From NCBI GenBank assembly GCA_023213395.1, contig CM041465.1:140189741-140253740 (forward strand): a DNA stretch of 64,000 nucleotides, read 5' to 3'. Origin of the DNA: Cycas panzhihuaensis. Its lineage: Eukaryota > Cycadophyta. How positions within the stretch are numbered: position 1 is the first letter of the stretch; the number at the start of each line of letters is the position of its first letter. A program made the translations under genes and the position numbers. Under the pieces are notes generated by a model. It did not search any database. It saw only the letters and a list, made by a program, of their open reading frames with translations, and was not told the origin of the DNA. Below are positions 23,760 to 36,914 of the stretch, piece after piece.

Positions 23760-24056
23760 TGAAAGGAGTGGATTTATCCTTCATATCCATGCACTAAACA
23801 TAAAGGTAAACATGGGAGCAAGAAAGACTTGAGAGAAAAAGAGTAGCTCTCACAAAATAGGAAGGTAAGAATGAGCCTCCTCCATTAAGATTTTACTTTT
23901 ATATTGAGAGAGGGAGCATTAGAGTTAGGTTAAATGAAATTACACATAATACATATAAAAATGTATTTCACTTAAGTGATCTAATTTAAAGTTCACTTAA
24001 GACCCTTTTAGGAATAATCAACTAATGTAATGACCATGTGACATTATCCTATTACA
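23760..24056 (-). repeat. B 5' LTR
   Basis: This 297-bp partner of 996-1292 begins TGAAAGGAGTGG and ends TATTACA. ATTCT follows at 24057-24061 and completes the TSD. Confidence 0.88.
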
Positions 24057-24061
24057 ATTCT

Positions 24062-25560
24062 ATTAACAAAATTAAAACCAAAGACCTAATTAGAGTCAAC
24101 AATAGTAGAACAGGTACTAGTTCTCATCTAAGAATCAAAGGACCATCCCCAACACTCATCAAGGAGGCCATATGGCATACAACTAGGATATCTCCTCTCA
24201 AAACCTATTATTTGTAGCATTATCATCCCAACATAGTGACAACACATGGCTACTTAACTTAGGTGCCACCTATCATATGACTAACATAGAAGATATGTTA
24301 AAGGAGACTTATCCAATTAACACACAAATAGTCATATTTATAAATAACCTAATATATGATGTGACTAAAATTAGAAGGTCCCCAATAGTATTAAAAGACT
24401 CTAATATAAGGCATCATATCAATAATGTATTCCTAGTTCTAGGCATAAAAATGAATATACTTTTAGTCAACCAAATTGATAAGTAAAACTTAGATGTCCT
24501 CTTTAATCAAGGCATATGTACCATTATATATCATGTAACTAAATAACTTGTAGCAATAGGTCATAAGGATAATGGATTATATAAGTTTGATAATGTTTTT
24601 CTAGCTACTAATCCACTAATAGAATCTTGCTCAATGGCTCAAATTATATAACTTAACAAGGGTATATATGTCATGATAGAAGACTCCATTTTTATCTAAG
24701 AACCAAGTGAATTCTCCTACTCAGATAAACAATCTACCTCTAACAACATTAGAGACTAGTTATGGTATTAATACCTTGGTCACTTGAATATACAAAGTTT
24801 GAACCTCATATCAAGGCTTCATATAGTACATGGCTTACCTAAGATCAAGAGATATAATAGTATTTATAAGCCATGCCTTATAGGAAAGTAACAAAGAGAA
24901 AGAATCCCATCTAATAATGTATAGAGAGCCTCCTAACCATTGGAGTTGGTCCACTTAGATATTTATGGGCCTATGTTAGTACAATGACTCAATGGTAGCC
25001 TATATTTCATGACATTTATAGATAACTATTCTAGGAAAGTATGGGTTTACTTCCTAAAAAATAAGTACCAAGCCCTAGATAAATTCAAGGATTTCAAAGT
25101 TGAGGTAGAAAATGAGAGTGATATCACCATCAAGACACTCAAATCTAACAATGGTAGTGAATACATCTCAAATTAATTAATCAAGTTTTTCAAAGAACAT
25201 AACATCAAACACTAATTTTTAGCAACTCGCATACCATAACAAAATAATATAGCCAAGAAAATGAACCAAATATTGCTGAATAAATAAAAATCCATGATAA
25301 GTACCGACAACCTTGCCACTAGATTTTAGGTTGATGTGATTACAACTATTATATACCTAACCAACAGGAGTCCCACTATGGTAGTTAGGAATATTACTCT
25401 TGAGGAAGCTTGGTCAAAACTTAAACCAACTATTATATATTTGAAAAGATTTGAATGTATGACATATAAACTTATTTGAAAGGAGAATAGAAGGAAGTTT
25501 AATGATAAAAGCCTTAAGTGCATCTTCCTTGGCTATATACCTAATTGCAAAGCCTATAAC
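24062..25560 (+). pseudogene. F protease and integrase
   Basis: This is the right-hand continuation of element F. Protease reads TWLLNLGATYHMT (near 24245), where DSGA is expected, so the catalytic triad is gone. The GAG-pre-integrase region (YLGHLN, HIVHGLPKI) and integrase follow, with LVHLDIYGPM, FIDNYSRKVWVYFLKNK, LKSNNGSEYIS and the C-terminal FNDKSLKCIFLGYIPNCKAYNV (near 24930-25565). Stops occur throughout. The gag half lies at 1-990, before insertion B. Confidence 0.82.
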
Positions 25561-27446
25561 GTATTCAACACTATTGGAAACTAGTATACACAACTCTAGA
25601 TGTTATCTTTGTAAAAGATACATAAGATCTAAATTCATCTCAAATTTAGTTTATAGTAGAATATGAAGTTAGTACACCTCAAGTGCCTCTTGCATCTATT
25701 CTAGAGCTACCAGTACTAGCCTCCTCCTATACACGGGGTCCTTCATCAATTCTAGCAGTCTCTACTTCTACAATAGAAGCAAGCATAACTATGCCACCTA
25801 TTTCAGTTGATGATCTTCAGGTAGAATCCATCAACATTCAACCACCTTCCAAGTGGGCTCAATAATTGTTAAAGGATGCTCCTCCTCCTCCCATAACTAC
25901 CGAAAGTCCATTAAAGATGAGACACACCACTAATTTTACCCTAATGACACGTGTTTTAAAAACCCTTGAGCCTTTTATATTTAAGGAGATAATCAAAGAC
26001 TAAATATAGAAATCAACCATGGATAAAGCGATGAACTCCCTCCTTAAAAATAAAACTTAAGAGTTGATAGAAGTGCCACCTAAAAAAAAGGTAATTAATT
26101 GTATATGGCTCTATAGAACAAATTTCATATAGATGACATCATTGAGCATCACAAAGATCTTCTTATTACAAAAGGTTTCAAATAACAAGAAGGGGTAGAC
26201 TATGATAAAACCTTTGCACTAGTAGACAACATAACCATATTCCATTTGTTAATGTCACTAGCAACCTAATTTAATTGGTTTATCTACCAAATAGATATAA
26301 AGAGTGCTTTCCTTAATGGAGAGCTAATAGAAGAAGTTTTCCAATCAAAGAGTACTCAGTTTATAATTTTAAGAATACCTTGTATAGACTAAGGTAGGTA
26401 CCATATACCTGGTATACAAAATTGATGCCTTCCTTACTCAACATGGATTCCATCATTCATTTTTTTACCTAGACTTGTATATTCAAGTTAGAGAAAACTT
26501 GATCACCATCATTGTTCTTTATGTGAATGATCTAGTAATCACAGGTAATGATATTGAAGTTATAGCTTGGCTATAGTCATAACTAAAAACTAACTTTTAG
26601 ATGATAGATCTTGAGTTGCTTTATTAGTTTCTTAGAATTGAAGTTTTGTAGGAACTAGGCCATATCTTCCTATTTCTGAACTCTTCTAATGATTCATAAT
26701 GATAGATTGCAAGGCAACATTAACTCCCATGGAAATAAGAACCATGTTAAACCTAGACAAGTAAGGGAAGCTATTTGATCTCACCTTATACTAGTAGTTA
26801 GTTGGGAATCTTATTTATCTCACCCATACTTACCTAGAAATATCTTATATAGTTGTGATATGTAACAAGTATATGTCAAAACTCAAAGCATCTTATTCGA
26901 AAGCCATAACCAAGATTCTTAAATACATTCATAGCACACATCAATTTGGACTTAACTACAACCAAACTGAGTCTCCTATCCTAAAATGACATATATATGT
27001 TGATTGGATAGGTTGCTAAGACTCTCGCCATTTAATTTTAGGATATTATTTTTGACATGAATTCAATTGTAATCTCTTGGAGTTGTAAGAAGCAACTAAA
27101 TGTTTCTCTTTCCTCTACCAAAGTCGAATACAAAGTAGTTATTCACACCACTATAAAGTTGATTTAGCTCAAAAGAATTCTCATTAAGCTTGGATTTTAA
27201 CAAATTACACCTACCACTCTTTACTATAATAACCAAAATATATTGAAGATGATGAGGAATATAGTAGTCAATGCCAGAACCAAGGATATTGAGGTTCACC
27301 ATCACTTCATCTGTGAGCATGTTTAAAATAGATAAGTCAATTTTGTTTTCTAGGAAACTGAGGACCAAGTTATAGATATCTTCACCAAAGCACTTAGAAA
27401 ACCTAAGTTTGAATGGTTTCAACATGACCTCAACATCAAATATAAT
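25561..27446 (+). pseudogene. F reverse transcriptase and RNase H
   Basis: A Ser/Pro-rich linker (25683-25865) precedes RT. RT is readable in patches across frames: FKGFQ.QEGVDYD.TFA-like, IYQIDIKSAFLNGEL (near 26280-26320), LYVNDLVITGND (near 26520; YVDD expected) and later MIDLE-like text. RNase H reads YVDWIG and STKVEYK in decayed form (near 27000-27130). It ends DIFTKALRKPKFEWF before the PPT. Frames shift repeatedly. Confidence 0.75.
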
Positions 27447-27458
27447 AAATCTTCCATT

Positions 27459-27467
27459 AAGGGAGGG
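27459..27467 (+). other. F polypurine tract
   Basis: AAGGGAGGG lies directly before the 3' LTR. Confidence 0.75.
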
Positions 27468-27805
27468 TGTTAAAACTTATAATGTCACCTTCATTACCAT
27501 GTAACTTTCATGTACATATGTATATTTGTGTACTATAGGTGACACTTATTTGTAATTTAATTATAATTTGTAAATATATCAGGTCCACCATTTGTGCTAA
27601 TAAGTTAGCTAATAATATTGTTGTAAATTATGGTGGTATGCTTATAAATTAAGCCCCACTCATCTCATTTGTATATTAGGTACTTTATAATATGGAAGTT
27701 CTTCTAGATAGGAGCCTCATAGTGTGATAAATTCGTCTGTGAACATTTTCCTATCTCAATTATGCTCATTTATGCTTGAATATTTTATTATTTTAATAGC
27801 TTACA
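27468..27805 (+). repeat. F 3' LTR
   Basis: It begins TGTTAAAACTT after the PPT. The end is set at TTACA (27805) by the usual CA terminus. The partner 5' LTR is outside the window, so the end is provisional. Confidence 0.6.
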
Positions 27806-27958
27806 ATGTATTTTTTATAGATGCACATAGTATTTAGATCCTAAAGTTATTTTCCTAAAAACTATCTAGAATTTTGTACGAATGGATCTAAAATAAAACT
27901 ATTAGATAGAGCAAGGTTAGTGTTATTATGTCTACTTCCCTCTTTTTTATAAAAATAA

Positions 27959-27999
<41 letters not shown>

Positions 28000-28134
28000 T
28001 TTATTTTGTTAAACAATAAATAAATAAATAAGTTTATGTGATGCTTACCTTAAATTCAGTCACTTTATGAGAAACTTTAGTTTGTGTTTTTAAATATTTA
28101 GAAGAATATTTGATTATAAGATGCCTAATGTTTA
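27806..28134. other. Interval with a TA microsatellite
   Basis: A short AT-rich spacer lies between F's LTR and the K remnant. It contains an (AT)n run at about 27964-27998 and no gene. Confidence 0.5.
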
Positions 28135-28490
28135 GCTTTGATACCATATCAGAATTGCATAGTAGAATATACTTGTAAGAAAAACATTTAGGATCATGAA
28201 GAAATGTTACATTATGGAATAAATGCATACAATATTGACACTAGAATTGGATAGGTGGAACACTCATTTAGGGGATTAAAAACCACATCAGAAAATAATA
28301 GACATATCTTCTTGTTATGTATCATGTCCTTTCCTTTTCATATCTTTCATAAGTAAAAATAGGATATTTGAATAGGTTGAATTAGGTAACCACTCAATCA
28401 ACTACTTTCTAATTAAAACATAACATAATATGAATCTATATAAAGTACATAAGGTTATATAAAATTTACATAAGATAGTATTATTTACTA
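28135..28490 (-). repeat. Element K: PBS and 5' LTR remnant related to J
   Basis: The minus strand reads TGGTATCAAAGC at 28146-28135, an iMet-like PBS. The LTR would begin at 28147 (TATCAGAATTGC). Its block at about 28250-28290 resembles the J LTR (AGGTGGAA, then ATTA.GG.AT.AAAAAC). That makes K an old relative of J. No partner LTR was found and the right end is approximate. Confidence 0.45.
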
Positions 28491-30540
28491 ATAATATTCC
28501 TAAGGAGAAATGATAAAAGTTGGATGATGAAAGCATAAAGTGCATCATTATTAGATACTATAAGGAAAGTAGAGTATACATAGTATGCAAGTAATTGACT
28601 TGAAAAGTTCACATAACTCATGGTATAATCTTCTAGGAAGATGAGACTGAAAATGTTGATATTGAGAACTAGGTTAAAGAGTCACATAAATGCAATTCTT
28701 CACATGACATTATCTAACTAGAATATGAGCCATTTGACATTTGTGAAGTAGCATAATTAGAATCCTTTTAGTTTTTTGAAGTTGATTTTGAGTAGAAGCT
28801 TAAAAAAGAGATAAAGTCAAAGCTTTATCAAAAACTAGAGAAACTATCTAATACTTTACCTTTATCTTTAAAGATGAAGCTACTAAAATGGTATTTGAAA
28901 ACTGAGGAGAATGCTGAGAAAATATTACCTGATTCTAAGGGAAAGTGAAAATAGAAAATATGACCCTTTAAAGATATAATCATAGCTCTTATCATATGTG
29001 TGTTAGATGCAAATGAACCATCTATAATTGAAGAAGCACTTAAAGAGCAAAAGTGATATGACACTATGGAAATTAGAATCTAAGCAATTAAGAAGAGCTA
29101 CAGATCAAATTTAGTAGAATTGCCTGATAGTAAGCACATAATTGGATGCAAATGGATCTACAAGACCAAGTTTAAATATGATGCTTTTGCAAATAAAGAT
29201 AAAGCATGACTTGTAACAAAAGGCTTCAAATAATAAGAAGGGGTTGACTACCAAGAAACATTCACTCTTGTAGTAAAGATTAATATCATTCATCTCATTA
29301 TGATGATAACTACACATTTTAATTGATAACTACACTAGATGGCTATAAAAAGTATATTTTTGAATGAGGATTTAAATGACAAAATCTACATGGAGAAACT
29401 ACCTAGATTTATTAAAAAAGGTCATGAGCACTTGGTATACTAACTTAGAAAAGCCTTATATAGCTTAAAATAGGCACCTAAAGACTAGTGTAGAAAGATA
29501 GATCACTACTTTTAGAAGAATGGATTTGAGAGATCTTTAACTAACTTAAACATATACGCCAAAATAGAGAATGATAAAATCATGTTTATAGTGTTATATA
29601 GTGATGATCTACTAATTACAATTAATGATATTAATATGAGATCATGCTTAAAGAGACTTCTTAGTCATTACTTTGAGATGATAGATTTGGAGATTCTACA
29701 CTACTTCCTTAGAGTTAAAGTATGACAAAGGCGTCAATATGTCTTTATCTCATAGGCAAAATACATTTGAAATTTTTTGAATAAATTTAGAATAAATGAT
29801 TATAAGCATGAACCTACCCCCATGGATATAAGTTTTATATTGACAGTGGAAGATGTTAGAGCAAATATTGATTTGATATTATATAAGCAATTAGTGAAAA
29901 GTTTAATATACCTTATTATTACCAAACTTGATATATATTTTACAGTTGAAATAGTATTTAGGTTTATGGTAGTTCTAAAAAAAATCACTAGAAAGCTACA
30001 AAGAGGATCCTTAAATATTTGGAAGGTATGATTCACTATGGACTTAAATTCTAGCATAATGATAGTTTTCAATTGATAGGATTCATAAATTTTCATTAGG
30101 TTATATGTGTAGATAACAAATCTCAACTTTTAGATATTGTTTTAGCTTGGGTTTAGCTACCATCATATGGAGCAACAAAGAATAATCAAATGTTGCTTTA
30201 TCCTTTACTAAAATAGAGTACAAAGTTATAGTTGCAGCAACTACTAAAGGGCATTTAGTTACAACAAATTATGAAGGACATGGGATTATAATAATTAGAA
30301 CTATTTTTTACTATGATAATAAGAGTATATTGAAGATAAAAATAAATCTTGTGTTCCATATTCGTACCAAGCATATTGAGGTGCACCATCACTTTATTTG
30401 AGAATCAATTCAAAAAGGTGTGATTAAGATGGTATACAAGCTGATAGAAGAACAATTGGTTGAATTTCACCAAACCACTGGGATGTGATAGATTTTAGAC
30501 TCTCAAGGATGGTTCAGGTGTTAAGAAAAATGAAATAAAT
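28491..30540 (+). pseudogene. Copia element G: integrase end, RT and RNase H
   Basis: Coding begins in the middle of integrase with the C-terminal IPKEK and KLDDESIKCIIIRYYKESRVY (near 28495-28565). RT then reads CKWIYKTKFKYDAFANK, EGVDYQETFTLV, IKSIFLNEDLNDKIYMEK, LRKALYSLK.AP and LYSDDLLIT (near 29150-29620; YVDD has become YSDD). Then come MIDLEILHYFL and the 29777-30031 stretch. The RNase H part is heavily decayed and ends near 30490. Everything before the integrase C-terminus is missing, so G is 5'-truncated where K lies. Confidence 0.8.
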
Positions 30541-30542
30541 AT

Positions 30543-30552
30543 TAAGAGGGAG
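30543..30552 (+). other. G polypurine tract
   Basis: TAAGAGGGAG lies immediately before the 3' LTR. Confidence 0.65.
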
Positions 30553-30979
30553 TGTTAAATATTAATGTTTATTTTAGGCTCATAGCTTTGGGTTACGAGA
30601 TTCCCCTTAATATTTATACTATATTAGATTTTAGATTTTTTTAATGTTATGTGAGTGATGAGTCAATGGGGGTTACGACTCTCACCTCATATGCATCATT
30701 TTAGGTAGGATTAATATTCTATTTAATATTGTATTTAGATATGTATAATACATTTATAAAAATGTAAGAGAAGAGTAAGGGTAAGTGTGATAGTATTATA
30801 ATGAGAGATATTCATTAGAATAAGATTTAATTAAATGTCTTGAAATTTATTTTTTTATGTTTGATAGATTAATCCATCTAATCTTGATTTCTATTACATA
30901 TCTTATTGTAATAAAAACTACCAAAAGAAATGGAAGAATATATAATATGATTTAAACTTATAATAGTTATCTCATTTCA
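30553..30979 (+). repeat. G 3' LTR
   Basis: It begins TGTTAAATATTAATG after the PPT and probably ends TTTCA at 30979. No partner copy was recognised in the window. The next bases (TGGTATGATACTC, from 30982) look partly like a PBS. Confidence 0.55.
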
Positions 30980-32999
30980 ATTGGTATGATACTCTAATTT
31001 TATGGTTGATTCTTCTTCAAATTACTAGAAAGTGGATTCTTACTCTTCAACATCTTATCCTTATATATGCTTTAATTCTTCTACTTTAGATTCTTATGCT
31101 CCTTCAAGATGTTGCTTATTTTCTTAGAGAGAATTTGACTACAATTTACTTAAAAGGAATAAACTAAAATGTTGTGGTTAAGACAATATTAGTTCCTAGC
31201 ATTAATATTTTTCTCCTATTGTTTATTTTTTAAAATAAAGTCTCAATAATAATTGGGGTATGTTTCTTTTCTTTATGTCTTTGACTTTCTTCCTTTCACT
31301 TGCCAAGATATCATCACTATATCTATGTTAACTCCATTATATTTTTTAATGATTTGCATTTGCTCACTAGTTTCTTGGCCACCCTGATATGGTTAGGTAT
31401 GATCTCATGCTTTGTAATTTGACTAATGCTATGGAGTGATTTATAATCTGGTTATGTGTAAAATGTATTTCTTTTGTTCTTCTTAACATTACCAATGATG
31501 TGAAATTTGAAACAGGTATTGATTAAATATAACTCTAACTTCCAACAATACACCTTACTTTATCAACCCTTTTAAAACCCAATAGTTATCCCCCCTTGTA
31601 CAGTGCTCTTTCAAGGTTAGAACCACCTCTAATGGGCCATTTCCTCTTTGTTTTCACTATTTTAACTTTTATTATATTAATTTTTACCTCATAGTGGTCT
31701 TTACTCTATCATTGTAGTCTTTTCCATGATAACATAACAAATTAAATTTATCACGATGTCATGTCACAACCTTCTTCTAAAATAGTAGTATTTTCTAACA
31801 CACTACAAATATACTTAGTATAGTTTGATTTATCATGATACCTTAACAAGCACTATGGCAATCAAAACTCACATGAAATTTTGATTCTTTTGAGATTTTT
31901 TTAATGATTTTGAGCCCTTATGCTGGTTCTTGAGCTAAAACAATGAGCTAAATCCTTAGAAACCTATAATTTTACAAAACCATTTGCCCAATTTAGTCTA
32001 TAAATAGATTTAATCAAATAAAGTTAGGCTTAATAGTTTTTAGAGCACATAAAGCATATTTAATTAGATCTAGAGCTAGTTTTACATTATTTTCCTTAGG
32101 AATGCTTGGAGAGATTGAGTAGAGTTCCATTAATAGTTAGATTTATGGTTATTTAAACGATTTTGGGATATTTTCCATGGTTTTATATCTCCATTTTTAT
32201 AGAATATTATATTGAACTCTCCCACACTAGAGAAATTCATTCTCTTTATATTCTTCTTATCATTCACTTATTCCCCATTATTCTAAGCAATTATTAGAAA
32301 AAATTGGAGCAAATTCACCTTGTGAAATAGAGGCAATAGACAATATTAGGTAGACTTATATTTTTTATTGCATTCTAACTGATGTTTTTATATGTTTTCA
32401 TTGTCAAGTTTATCAAAATTGACTAACCTTCATTTGGTTGTATTTCTAATATATCTAGCTCATATTTTCCATGGGAGTTATATTAGCATACATGTTTTGC
32501 TAGCATTTTTTTATAAGTTATCATAACTTCTAAGTTTTTAAGTCAATTTATAATTTAACATGTAAGTTTAGATTGGCTCATTGTAGGTATTTAGGTTTTA
32601 TTTGCTAACCATCTTGTGGTAACTTTTGGAACATTTATTGTTTTCTTTTTCATAGTAATTTATATTAGTGCATTCATTATGCTATTATATTTTCTATAGT
32701 TTTCAAGGTTTATTAGTTAGTTTCTTTATTTAGTTTTTTTAATATATTTGATAACTTTACATTACTATATTATGTTTTTTATTGACTAACCTATTTATGG
32801 TGGCATTTATGTTAATATTTCTCTATCTTTTGTAGAAGTTATCATAGGCACATGGGTTATACTACTTAATATTTCATGATTTTTACTTAAGTTTTGGCTT
32901 TAATTGCATGTTTATTTTTCTTTATTTCTTTTTTAGCAACTAAGAGGTTTTCTACTAATCATTATCTATTGAAACGTATTTTTCTTTTCTTTTTTGATA
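30980..32999. other. AT-rich interval, nothing recognised
   Basis: I found no open frame of useful length and no motif I trust. If the PBS-like bases at 30982 are real, this would be the leader of a second, very decayed element. Confidence 0.4.
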
Positions 33000-33285
33000 T
33001 CTAGAGGAGAACCTCTAGCTACCCTTGGTACAAAGTTCTAAAGGAAGGGGGACCCCCGGGATCTAGGTTTTTATACCACCTTTATACTAGCCATGCTTGG
33101 AGTTCATACTGCCATCGTACAACTAGCGCATACTCAACAGACTTTAGTTGGACTACTATCTTTAGAACAATGAATTCTGGTTAGACTACTTCCCTGTGAA
33201 ATGACTTGCACTCATGAGTTTTGAACATGGGTATCTCCTTGGTAATCACCACATCTTACCAATCCACCTAGCCCCATGAGGCTTA
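33000..33285 (-). repeat. Possible tRNA-derived SINE
   Basis: Read on the minus strand from 33285, the sequence opens with GGGGCTAGGTGGATTGGTAAGA, which resembles a pol III A box. About 30-40 bp later comes ATGTTCAAAACTC (33228-33214), which resembles a B box (GGTTCRANNC). An unrelated body continues for about 200 bp to a short palindrome at about 33001-33019 (CTAGAGGAGAACCTCTAG). Spacing suits an internal tRNA-type promoter. No second copy or TSD was found, so the call is tentative. Confidence 0.4.
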
Positions 33286-36200
33286 TTGAAAAGCATATTA
33301 CTCGTGTTGTTTTCTTGCTAATTTATTTTAGCAAGGGAAAGGATAATACTATGCTTAAAAATGAGCAAAAAAATGATTAGTAAATGCAATTTCTATACTT
33401 TCCTTTGACTACTTGCTTCTCTTTCCTATCCACTCACTATTATTTTATTATATTTTTATTATTATTTCAACTATCTTAATGGTAAAAATCCCCTCTTTAG
33501 GTAATAAAATTAGAGTGACTTGCTCAACTCTATAGGGAAAGACTCATTTGAATTACTCTTCTTGAGTCTTTATAGGACTTATCTCCACATTTTATTCATG
33601 AGAGGTCATTAGGTTTCTTCTTTGTTTTGGGGATTTTATTTTGTTTGCTCACTTGCTTGCTTATGTATGGTTTAGTTTTACAAGGGAATAGATTATTTCC
33701 TTTAATATTAGTTTAAAGTTAATCATAAGTGTAGGAAAAATCCCTTTTTCTTTTGGTTGGTGGGTGTTTATTTCTTTTTATTTTATTAGTGATTACTTAT
33801 TTCTTTTTAATTAGTAGTTTGTTTATTTTTAATATTATTTAAGTTTTATTTTGTGCTTCACTTCCTAGTTTATGCTCTCATCCTAGAAGAGGATAGCTTT
33901 ACTTTAAAACTTGGCACCCCTAAAAGAATAAGCTAGTCTTAACCCTTTAATACTAACTTTCTTTCCTCTATTCTTGTAGGATCCTAATCATTGGGAGAGA
34001 CATGATACCCTCTATTAACCATGGGAGAGATGGGCTACTCTCTATCAATCATGTACAATTTAAATAGTAAGCATACTACCTTATGTCCTAATAGATGATG
34101 ACTACTAATTCTTTCTTAAGGTAATTGTGAAGTGGGTTGGATGTAGGTAGTTTGAGGAGGTGTAAACTCCTTTAAGATTAGTCCATAACAACTTACTATT
34201 AGATTAGGACACTCTTATGGTCTAACCCCCTTCAAATCCACCTTAAGTTAGTCTCCATTTTTTAGTTATAGAGCTAGGAATCATGAGTTATGGATTATGA
34301 TGCTTACTTATTTTTTCCCTTTTGTATTTCTTATATTATTGTATTACTTTGCCTTTTATTTCTCTATTAAATAGGAGCTTAATTCTAGTGCCTATTTTCA
34401 CCCCCAAAAATCACTACCTCACTTATGTAACCCATGTTTTTGGGTTGATGACAAGTGGGAGATTTTCATCTAGGGATTGAATGGAGGCATAATCACTCCT
34501 CCAAACCCCTGCCCCCACTATATACTCATATGCATAATATATTTCCCTCTTGATAGACCACTTGAGTTGCCTAGTTTCCCCAAACTCTCTTGGTAGCCAT
34601 GTGAGGATGTGCCCTCTACCAATAAACATCTCTAGAGACCATGTTAAAGATTTATTAGGTCTATGTATTCTTTTGCTAAAAAATACCTTTTTCTTTCTTG
34701 TGCATAATGACACTTTACTTTGTAAACTAAAAAAATATTTATTTAACTGTGAATTACTAAATCTTTCAAACTAGTACATGATCTAAAAGACTCTAAGGAA
34801 TTCCACATGTTGAGACTTCATCTCCTTTAATTATTATAGCCCTTGGAATTTCTTAACTTCATGAAGATATTAGAACTAATCTAGGTATGGTTCTACCATC
34901 CTCCTCAAATATAACATAGGACCTTTTTAATGCTATAGTTAGAGTCATGATCCAAAAATTCACACAATTGAATTCCCATCTCATAAAAACTAGATCCCTT
35001 CATATTCTATTGAAGTTGTACCACTTCTTAATAGATTTAAATATCAAGACCCCTTCTTGGAATAGTTTGGATTTATTTCCTCTTTGAACTAGGGGCCATC
35101 TATATCCATCACATAACCATCTTATATGAACATGATTATTTTGAGTTAGTTCATTACAACATCATATAAATAAAAGTTATTACTAAAAATCCTATGTAGG
35201 AGCTCATTGGATAAATTCTTAAAGTCTTAACTATTTCCTTAGGCTTAAAACTAGTGGGTTATATAGAGATACTATAGATTAATTTGACTACAAATCCACC
35301 AACTACTTATTTCTTTAAAATAATAAGCATAAACCCCTTATATATATACAATCTCAACCCATAGTAAATATGGTTAGCTGCTTGATTGATATACACTCTT
35401 AATCCCTTCACATCATAACTTGATGTAAAGACAGTGATGAAGGAGTTCCCTTTATATAATAACCTATTTATTAATTTCATTATGCATCCTCATATAATCA
35501 TACCTCATTAGCCTCTTATTTATCCCATAACTAATATTCCCATCTAGCATTACTAGGTGGGGCCTACCTCAACTAGATATATAACTAATATCCCTAGTTG
35601 GTACTCATAAGTGCTTTTTAATAATTCACTTATATTTTAGTGAAATCTTTCTCACTTGTATGGCCCAACTCATATGCCCAACTATAATAACAAAAAGGGG
35701 GAAGTAGACCCACTCAACTTAACTCAAGACTTAGGACTAGGAGTCTATGTTAATGAGGAAAGGCTCAATGGCTTATCTCAAGATACTATATGTCTTAGAG
35801 GTTACAAATCTAGGTGTGAAGGTTATAGAAAAGATGGATGTGATGTGCTAACTAAAGAAGTGCTAGAAATAAATGGAACTAACTATTTGTAAATGATAGA
35901 ATCAAGAAATAAGATCAAATATAAATTAAGCATATTATGCATATCAAGCAAAAATCTAGCTAAAAGCCCCTTTTAAAAGAGGCATATAAGATATGAGAAG
36001 GTCATAGAAGTTAGGGCTATTGGAGCAACTATTTCACAATGTTTTTAAAATCCTATAATTCTACTCTATGATCTATTCCATAAAAAGTAACAACATCTGT
36101 TAATCCCACCTAACTAATAAACATATATACCAACTCAATCTAAAGAGAAAAAGGAGGATTATTAAGAGAAAATGATTATGTGAAGTAGGACCCTAAAATT

Positions 36201-36386
36201 ATAAACTCTAATTCAACAATCAAATGTATATAATTTAGAAGAAACCACTTTGAATAGAGCATATGGTACTTCTTCAACTGTCTTAACTACATGTAGTTAG
36301 GATGGTTACCCACCACAAGCCAACTTAGAACATGGCAGGAGATAACTCGTGTATCAAGTATAATACTAGTATATTAGTTGGTGATG
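33286..36386. other. AT-rich interval, no recognised gene
   Basis: Open stretches at 34423-34713 (minus), 34550-34774 (plus) and 35656-35892 (plus) have no domain I can name, and two of them overlap on opposite strands. A small tandem repeat of GGGAGAGA(C/T)-type units lies near 33993-34055. I saw no LTR pair. Confidence 0.45.
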
Positions 36387-36391
36387 AAATC
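36387..36391. repeat. Target-site duplication of J, left copy (AAATC)
   Basis: AAATC matches AAATC at 43366-43370 exactly. Confidence 0.9.
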
Positions 36392-36841
36392 TATCAGAGA
36401 AAATGTTAGTGTAGTTTTAGTAGATTAAAAGAATTAAATAAAGAACAACATAATATATAGACAGGTGGAAAACCCCATTAAGGGATGAAAAAACACCTCA
36501 GAATTGTAAATATATTTATTAAATAGAATTATATATTACAGGTTTAACAAGGATCTTGAACCTCTCTCTTGTATTTATATCAATGTGTAGCATTTACTTT
36601 AAGAAAGTAAAACTTGGTCAGTCTCCTTCGAATGATTATTACACAGAATATTTACCTGTACTAACTACAGATACCAACCCTTCAGACAGGGGACAGCTTC
36701 CTCGAATCTATGACAAGACTTATATGGAGATAGAAAGGTTTGTTGAATAATTTTTCTTGTTTCAACAAACTTTACATGATTAATTAATAATATACTGAGT
36801 TATATAATACAAAGGTAACATTAAGGTAGCTTTATTTAACA
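36392..36841 (-). repeat. J 3' LTR
   Basis: This 450-bp repeat pairs with 42916-43365. It starts TATCAGAGAAAA where the right copy has TGTCTGAGAAAA, and ends ATTTAACA. Confidence 0.92.
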
Positions 36842-36850
36842 TCCCCCTTT
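36842..36850 (-). other. J polypurine tract
   Basis: The minus strand reads AAAGGGGGA directly beside the 3' LTR. Confidence 0.88.
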
Positions 36851-36914
36851 AATGTTATCTTTGTACATTAAAGATAAGAGATAAAAGATGGAAGAAGTAA
36901 TTTTAGCATGATGA

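Larger units (their letters stand above)
996..24056 (-). mobile_element. Ty1/copia element B, split by elements A and C
   Basis: B is a copia element on the minus strand with 297-bp LTRs at both ends, a perfect 5-bp TSD, a PBS at 23746 and a PPT at 1294. Its parts, in element order, are 5' LTR (23760-24056), leader, gag (21681-20781), element C, gag knuckle plus protease and integrase (13591-11630), element A, RT and RNase H (3414-1750), and 3' LTR. Removing A, C and one TSD copy for each leaves about 7.65 kb, a normal size for a long-leader copia element. The two halves of gag and of pol join logically across both insertions. The coding parts are full of stops and frameshifts. Confidence 0.88.

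Noticed and set aside
34423-34774. Overlapping open frames on opposite strands
   Set aside because: No known motif; neither strand is preferred.
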